Assembly (NCBI GenBank): GCA_037043455.1
Contig: JAWPHD010001285.1
Span: forward strand, 182,001-246,000
From: Cyrtodaria siliqua
Lineage: Eukaryota > Mollusca > Bivalvia > Adapedonta > Hiatellidae
Direction: 5' to 3'
Length of the DNA: 64,000 bases
Of this stretch, positions 58,295 to 64,000 are shown in pieces; position 1 is the first letter of the stretch; every line of letters starts with the position of its first letter. The position numbers and the translations under genes were made by a program. The notes beneath the pieces were generated by a model, which had not been told where the DNA came from, searched no databases, and worked only from the letters and a program-made list of their open reading frames with translations.

Positions 58295-58380
58295 GGCTAG
58301 GTGGCCGAGGGGTCTAAGGCGTCGGCTATTGTGCGAGGCGAAGTTGGTGTCCTAGGTGCGGGTTCGAATCCGCTGGTAAG
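58295..58380 (+). repeat. tRNA-Leu-like sequence (pseudogene or SINE head)
   Basis: GGTGGCCGAGGGGTCTAAGG is a good Leu/Ser-type D-arm and A box, and GTGCGGGTTCGAATCCGC is a good B box, 60 bases apart as in a long-variable-arm tRNA. The anticodon stem does not pair and the T stem has one base missing, so a functional tRNA is unlikely. Confidence 0.45.
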
Positions 58381-58450
58381 TGTTTTGTACACAATTTTCT
58401 CCACATATATGAATTATGTGAATTAAAGTGAATATATAATTCACATAATT

Positions 58451-58721
58451 CAGTGTCCTTGTTAGACGCAACAGAGGACTTGTATAAAATAATAAACGTT
58501 GTATGGTATGTAGTCGCCTATCTGTGAAATTCCAACGCTGGATTTCTGTAGATTTAAAGAGCTACGTCATACTATAACGTCATAATTGTCATTCAACTAT
58601 CGGATGGCGTGGTGGTGTAATGGTAAGCATACTTGCCCGTAAAGCAAGAGGTCCGTGGTTCATTTCTCGGCTGCGGCACGCCGATTTTTGAAATGACAAT
58701 TATTCCGAATATTTCATAATT
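58451..58721 (+). repeat. 271-bp tandem duplication, unit 1, with tRNA-like sequence
   Basis: CAGTGTCCTTGTTAGACGCA begins this unit and again the next at 58722. Inside, 58604-58681 is tRNA-like: GGCGTGGTGGTGTAATGG, an anticodon-like hairpin CTTGC-CCGTAAA-GCAAG, and an acceptor match GGCGTG/CACGCC. The B box (GGTTCATTTCT) is damaged. Confidence 0.7.
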
Positions 58722-58974
58722 CAGTGTCCTTGTTAGACGCAACAGAGAACTTGTATAAAATAATAAACGTTGTATGTAGTCGCCTATCTGTGAAAATCCA
58801 ACGCTGGATTTCAGAAGGTTTAAAGAGCTACGTCATAATATTACGTCATAATTGGCATTCAACTATCGGATGGCGTGGTGGTGTAATGGTAAGCATACTT
58901 GCCCGGAAAGCAAGAGGTCCGTGGTTCAATTCCCGTCTGCAGCACGCCGATTTTTGAAATGACAATTATTCCGA

Positions 58975-58978
<4 letters not shown>
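58722..58978 (+). repeat. 271-bp tandem duplication, unit 2, with tRNA-like sequence
   Basis: Second unit, ending at the (TA)n tract. Its tRNA-like part (58870-58948) has a better B box (GGTTCAATTCC) and loop CCGGAAA. The overall shape recalls tRNA-Gly, but C replaces the universal U33 of the anticodon loop in both units, so neither reads as a normal tRNA. Confidence 0.7.

Positions 58979-59013
<35 letters not shown>
58979..59013. repeat. (TA)n tract
   Basis: TA dinucleotide run at the right end of the tandem duplication. Confidence 0.9.
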
Positions 59014-59015
<2 letters not shown>

Positions 59016-59950
59016 GAAACACTGCTTGTAAGTCTTTTTTTAAAGTTATACTATTCAGATATGTCCAAGTGTGAACGTAAAAAAGTGGACTATGTAATCT
59101 CTTTGGCGAGTTTTCGGTTTTCGCGATTTCGGCGAACATTTGCATGAAATTCGGCGCTTTGAGAGTGATACAATTTATGAAAAATATAGTTCAAAACATG
59201 AGCTGCATTAATTGTTATGATTTTTTCCGTTATAAAAAATAGTTTCGATACCTTATCAACAGAATAAATTTTAAAAATATATTGCTTTATTTTTGGGGGC
59301 AAAACACACACATGTGCAAAAAAACAAAAGAAAACATACATTTTGACCAAAGATACATTTATATGGTATGTGATATTCTTTAACAATAATAATTCATCTA
59401 TTTGTCTTCCAAAATATAAATAAAAATGCTTATTTTTGTTCACCTATAAATTAAAATCGTCGCGTAAATACGAGCATGTCCTATAATCTGTCAGTTTCAT
59501 AATACTGCGATTAAATCAACACATTTAACTCATCTTTCGTATTTTTAGCCTAATATTAAACATACGATCATTTTAAAATTACAAACACCGTGTTTAACAA
59601 TTATTATAAGCATTTATTGGAATTATTTTGGTCTTAGGTCAGGCTGTACGACAATAGAAATATACATGTTTAAAATTTGAAATAGCATACAACTAATTAA
59701 AAAATGCTATTTAAGCGAACCGTGTGAATTCAACGTTTATTTTTAAATGCATCAGGTCTATAAGACAGCCTCATGTAGTACGTATTTTGAATGACAGTCA
59801 CTTTGGATGAAGAAAACAATCTTAAAAGTGTTACGTTATAAGTTGAACACCTCTTATAGTAGACTTCGAAGTTTAGGGTAGTTATAGTTGTTGTGGATGA
59901 TGATGTTTGCTTATTTCATTTTTTAAAACATCTTTTACCTTATATAACAG
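59014..59950. other. No gene seen
   Basis: AT-rich non-coding DNA. Open frames on the minus strand near 59090-59443 show no motif. Confidence 0.4.
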
Positions 59951-60013
59951 GAGCAAAGGATCGTCATACACAATATAAAATAGTTCAAGAAGGACAATGC
60001 TCATTCAAAGCAG
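59951..60013 (+). other. Small exon candidate, phase 1-1
   Basis: 63 bases between TATATAACAG and GCAG|GTAAAAC, open in the frame AKDRHTQYKIVQEGQCSFKA. Length divisible by three and matching phases fit a small alternative exon after the segment ending at 55596. The evidence is splice-site-like words only. Confidence 0.25.
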
Positions 60014-60224
60014 GTAAAACATAATACTCGTAGTACTATCATGGAAGATATCTATTGATTTTGAGATATTTAGATCAAATTCCAAGTTCGGAGTCTCTAA
60101 GATTTAAGAAGTTTTTCATATTCTAGCCTGGTTCCCTGGCCTCCCACAATGCTTTGCACAGTAGGTCAGGTATTCACTGTCGAAAGGCGAATTCTACACA
60201 TAAATTCAAGATGGCTGCCCATGC

Positions 60225-60870
60225 AGAAAAATGCTATTGAAAATGTAAACATTGACCGATTGGGAGTTATTCTACTGTTTCACTTCTATTATTTCGATGG
60301 ATTTCATTACGAAAACATATTTTTAAATGGGCCGTTAGCTCATTTTGTTGTGATACAGCGTTAATGTTGTCAAATCAACTTCGACTCTCTGTGTGTTGTG
60401 TAAAATATGGGTGGGGTGTCATTTGCAAACATAGACCGATCGAGAATTATTCTACTGTGTCATGGCGAATATTTTTTATGACTTTCATAACGAAAACATA
60501 TTTTCAAATGAACCATGAGCTCGTTTTGATGTGATACAGCAATAATGTTGTCAAATAATCTATGACTATTTGCGTGTTGTGTAAACGATGGGTGGGGTGT
60601 CATTTGTTAACACAGACCTATCGGGAATTATTATAATGTGTCAGTGCTCACGGAATATATTTTTACAGGCAGGCCCTGATTTAATATTGACAGATCCTGA
60701 ATTAATTAGATAGTAAAATATGGCAAAAAGGAACAAGCCATCACTAGACTTTGACAGGCCCCGGGCTTAGGGCTATCGTATTTGGAGAGCACTGTGTGTT
60801 ATGGCAAATATTTTAACGGAAACATATTTTTAAATGGACGCTCAGCTCGTCTTGTTGTGATACAGTGATT
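60225..60870 (+). repeat. ~181-bp tandem repeat, three diverged units
   Basis: GTGATACAGC recurs at 60350 and 60531, and again after an insertion near 60856. Units share AACATAGACCGATCG.GAATTATT, CATAACGAAAACATATTTT, AGCTCGTTTTG and GGGTGGGGTGTCATTTG. The third unit is split by the MITE at 60642-60794. Confidence 0.75.
60642..60794. mobile_element. 153-bp hAT-like MITE inside a satellite unit
   Basis: The ends are CAGTGCTC and GAGCACTG, an inverted pair, and TGTGT flanks both sides. Removing the insertion restores the satellite unit (..ATGTGT / TATGGCAAATATTTT..). CAGTG-type ends suggest hAT, which usually makes 8-bp duplications, so the family is uncertain. Confidence 0.6.
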
Positions 60871-61270
60871 CAAGAATGACCATGTACATAGAGTAAAGTA
60901 AAAGAAGTGGGGGCAGTACATAAAATACAGGTTACCGTTATATGACAGTTCATAAGGGGATTAACAAAACAAACAAACAAACAACAACGTCAGATAAATC
61001 AGACTAGGGGGAAAAGGTGGTGAAGGGTTGGTCCCATTTATAACTTTCACATCTGGTCAACCTCCGGTAGGTTGAGATATTCAGTAGGTGAAAATAAAGG
61101 GGTTTACTCGGACTTTATCCTCAAACTCTATATGAAAAACGAAAACATTAGACCATGATTTAAATTAAATGTATCCATATTGGTGTTTTAAAATCAGACA
61201 ACACCACAAGAAGATACATAGAGGTACACAACAAATAAAGCTTTTAATATAATTATCACTACAAACTTGT

Positions 61271-61392
61271 TTTATAAAGGGCTAAAGTCAGTTGAGCACC
61301 AACGATAAACACCGAGTTTACCCCCTACCAGAATGTGGAGGTCTTTTACTTTATTGATCACTGATTGGTCAAATTATTTTGATGATGTCATG
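61271..61392 (-). repeat. Dispersed repeat (partner at 3739-3860)
   Basis: Reverse complement of the 3739-3860 segment (AACGATAAACACCGAG, TTGAGCACC, TGATTGGTCAA). Confidence 0.55.
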
Positions 61393-62640
61393 TTAAAGTT
61401 ATGAATATGTAAACAACACCAAAACATGCTGATGAACAAATGATATTTTCGTTAAAGGGATGCAATCTTGAAGTCTTAATCAATTCACGCATTAAAATCA
61501 GCCGCCCAAAATTAGCCTTTTGATTTACTAATGATCCAGTATCAGCTGGAGGTTAAATCTGCTTGCATATATTTAAATACAATTTTGAGTTGTTACTTTT
61601 TTTCGTTATTCTACCATAGGTTTAAATATATCATTGGTGAAATGTAATCGACAGTTTATAGTTATAAATGCAAAAATGATTTGCTTCATACTGTTCTTAT
61701 AATTAAATAAATTATTATATTATTGATTTAACAAATGCAAGTTATGTAGAAAAACTAACAGGCTTCATACTGTTCTTACAATTAATAATAATGATTGAAC
61801 AAATGCAAAATATGCAGATAAACTGACGGGACACTGCTATTTTTAAAAAAAATAAAAACATTGCTATGTGTCCCTTTAATGGTAAGTCTCATTGTCAGTC
61901 TCAAATCACAGAAGCTTACATTTGAAATTAAAAAGGATTTTCCTATTAATCCATTTGTACTTAAAAAAGGATATTTTGAAGAATGTATTGGCGGAGTAGC
62001 CAACAGCGTACATCCATTTTTACAGAAATGAGGATCTTTGTTCACTAGCCCGTATTATTATATAATCATTTGGACTATTACAATTTTCATAATTAACCTG
62101 ACTATACAATTTTCATAATTAACCTGACTATATAAAATTTACTAGTTTTTCACCTTCGATCTAGTGCTAATTTCAAACACTGTAAACCCTGACTTTCTGT
62201 GTAAACTCTGATGATCTGGTTTAATCATTGAATTTTGTTTCCAGGACAACTGACAAACATTTTTTTATTTTAATATGTTTAGGTTTCTGGGTTCAAAATT
62301 TACCAACAAAGAAAAGAAATGTTTGCAGACATTTGTATTGATCTAATTACTGATAAAAATAATCTTTGTTATTTTTACAAAAATATTATATAAATGCATG
62401 ACATATAACTATTTATTATATACTTTAAAGTGAAGTAGTGGATATTTTGATTAAAATAAAGCTTTATATTTTCATTGTTTATATTTCACATGTGAAAATG
62501 TAATATATTTACACTCAAAATGACGTCAACTGCAACTGTTGACATTGTTTACATTGTTGACGTCATTGAGGTCATTGTTTTGGTGCATTATGTTATTTTG
62601 CGTAAATTTCCAGGTTGTGAGTAAATAATAAATTGAATAT
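61393..62640. other. No gene seen
   Basis: AT-rich. A 28-base tandem doublet (CAATTTTCATAATTAACCTG) lies at 62080-62132. The minus-strand frame 61782-62045 has no motif. Confidence 0.4.
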
Positions 62641-62653
62641 TTGTTGGTTTGTT

Positions 62654-62763
62654 GTGAATATAGGATTTATTTTCATCTCGAAGTGAGAAAATTGAAATAT
62701 GTTAAAGCACTCGTGAAAATATAGTTTTTTTCACTTCTCGGTGAAAATAAATCCTATATTCAC
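62654..62763. mobile_element. Fold-back MITE
   Basis: 62654-62690 and 62726-62763 are inverted copies (GTGAATATAGGATTTATTTT against AAAATAAATCCTATATTCAC), followed inward by CTCGAAGTGAGAAAA against TTTTCACTTCTCGG. The outer flanks (TTTGTTGGTTTGTT and AAACAAACAAAT) continue the symmetry with gaps. Confidence 0.75.
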
Positions 62764-62830
62764 TCAAAACAAACAAATACCCTCTATATGTAGCTAATAT
62801 CAGGTGCATGTTTACCCTAATATCAGTTGA

Positions 62831-62928
62831 TGAATTGAATGCTGTTTAATGTCTCATCAACACCAATGTTATGAAGAGCTGCCCCAGAGGGACAGGAGGG
62901 ATACGTTGGAATCTGGGAACCTGCCTAC
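62831..62928 (-). mobile_element. SINE family 1 fragment
   Basis: Only the tail part is kept: GAATGCTGTTTAATG, GAAGAGCTGCCCCAGAGGGA and AGGAGGGATACGTTGGAATC, in the order of the 30391-30675 copy. Confidence 0.55.
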
Positions 62929-63239
62929 AAATCTATTTGGTTTAAACAATATGTATTCAAGAAATGTGATGAAAAATATGTCGAATATACATGTGCAGGA
63001 TTTGAAAACAAGCTTTCGATGAAAACTTATGTACATTCATGTCCTGTAAATTGATGTCCTCAAATATATTTGCTTCATACATGCTTAAAGCTACATGACA
63101 GCAACATGTTTGTACTGAAAGTTTATTTGGTGTTTAACATAATTTTTCAGCACACTTTAAGATATAAATGACATACAGTTTTTTAGTGGTTGAGGCTGCC
63201 ACCCAGGGCTTTTTTCCTGAAATTGTGAAGACTCTCTAG

Positions 63240-63430
63240 CCTGGCTATTTTGTGGGGGAAAATATATTCGTGGGTAGAACCAGTATTGTATATATGGTAC
63301 CTCTGCAAGAATTGACAGTTCTTCACTTACAAGTCCTATTAGGATTTAAACCCCCAGCGGTGAGATCAAACTCAGCATCTTTAGTATCTTTATCTTCTCG
63401 ACTACCGATGCACTTAGAAAAAGAAAACCT
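63240..63430 (-). repeat. SINE-like fragment
   Basis: Has a reverse-complement B-box-like word (AGGATTTAAACCCCCAGCGG at 63341) with CACTTACAAGTC before it, words also seen near 4205-4240. A 119-codon open frame (63252-63611) runs across it but shows no known motif and is probably chance. The rest to 64000 holds nothing supported. Confidence 0.4.
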
Positions 63431-64000
63431 GACATTGAGAATGACCCTGACCTACATAAACACTTGTTTATGTTGTTGGCAGAGATTTAGTCGTTTTCTG
63501 CCTCCACACCTACCCGAAGACCAAAGAAACTACAATTTACAAATTCTTCTATTGAACAAATTTGTAGACAGCACCATCATATATTGCATTTTTGAGGGAA
63601 AAAAGTATTGATCGACAGAACTTAAATTAAACAAATTTGAGCCTAAATTTTGGAATTCGTCAGATATTTTTTATTGACTTCATTAATTGATAGGTATGGT
63701 TGGATACAATTATTATAACATATTCAGTCACCATGGTGAGCGGACGAGTGGAATTGTCCCGCCCTGGATCATTACAACTGGTATAGCATGTTGGAACCTG
63801 CGTCTTAATCTAATGTACTGTATTTAGAATGGCAAAGATGAGATGTCACTACAGAATAACGGTCTCCTCAAGAAGAGAAAGTGTCTTTATCCTATGTATA
63901 TATTTAAATGGTTGTCTATGACTGATATGTACAATATCCTGTCAGGCATTTACATCCAGCATTGGATAACTACATAAACATCATTTAACTACTAATATAC

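Noticed and set aside
63252..63611. 119-codon frame near the right edge
   Set aside because: Runs across a SINE-like sequence. No motif and no splice signals.

Overview
The window is AT-rich, intron- and repeat-dominated animal DNA, most likely from a bivalve mollusc (probably a heterodont clam). The evidence is the repeat content: tRNA-headed SINEs of the kind found in bivalves, a tandem array with a ~161 bp period carrying the GAGTTATGGCCCTTGA-type motif, a pogo-like transposon, an I-group LINE, and a Penelope-like retroelement of the N-terminal-endonuclease (Naiad) type. There are no operons and no dense host genes. Only one long open host reading frame (cut by the left edge) and a few exon-like pieces can be supported.

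Layout. 1-660: 3' end of a membrane-anchored coiled-coil protein gene. 0.7-14.7 kb: non-coding DNA with diverged tandem duplications, two SINE copies, a fold-back element, simple repeats and a diverged tandem-repeat element. 14.7-17.0 kb: decayed pogo/Tigger-type transposon. 18.6-19.4 kb: SINE and dispersed repeats. 20.4-34.9 kb: a three-level nest on the minus strand. A 5'-truncated Naiad copy (20427-21509 plus 32862-34944) is split by an 11,352-bp insertion with 21-bp terminal inverted repeats and a TTAA target duplication (21510-32861). That insertion itself carries a 5'-truncated LINE flanked by a 13-bp duplication (21592-27014) and three SINEs. 35.26-37.06 kb: a 1.8-kb DNA element with perfect 27-bp inverted ends and a 9-bp target duplication. 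41.3-42.4 kb: a minisatellite and a second repeat cluster. 43.5-60 kb, plus strand: exon-like segments of a HEPN-type gene or genes, several ending in phase 1, including a pseudogenised HEPN exon and an inverted duplicate of the later exons. 48.8-49.85 kb: the ~161-bp satellite with a Helitron-like hairpin at its edge. 51.3-55.04 kb: a nearly complete second Naiad copy. 55.6-57.9 kb: a triplicated unit containing a very large (AGT)n array. 58.3-59.0 kb: tRNA-like sequences, two of them in a 271-bp tandem duplication. 60-64 kb: small satellites, a hAT-like MITE, a fold-back element and SINE fragments.

The most interesting feature is the Naiad copy at 51.3-55.0 kb. Its long reading frame is interrupted by in-frame TGA codons. 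Two fall at cysteine positions of the zinc-finger motif that precedes the GIY-YIG nuclease. A third, before the reverse transcriptase, is present in both Naiad copies of the window. Naiads of clams are known to encode selenoproteins with several selenocysteines, so these TGAs are best read as Sec codons. A fourth TGA is an arginine codon in the other copy and is probably ordinary decay. The two copies also give the empty-site comparison that fixes the borders of the 11-kb insertion to the base.
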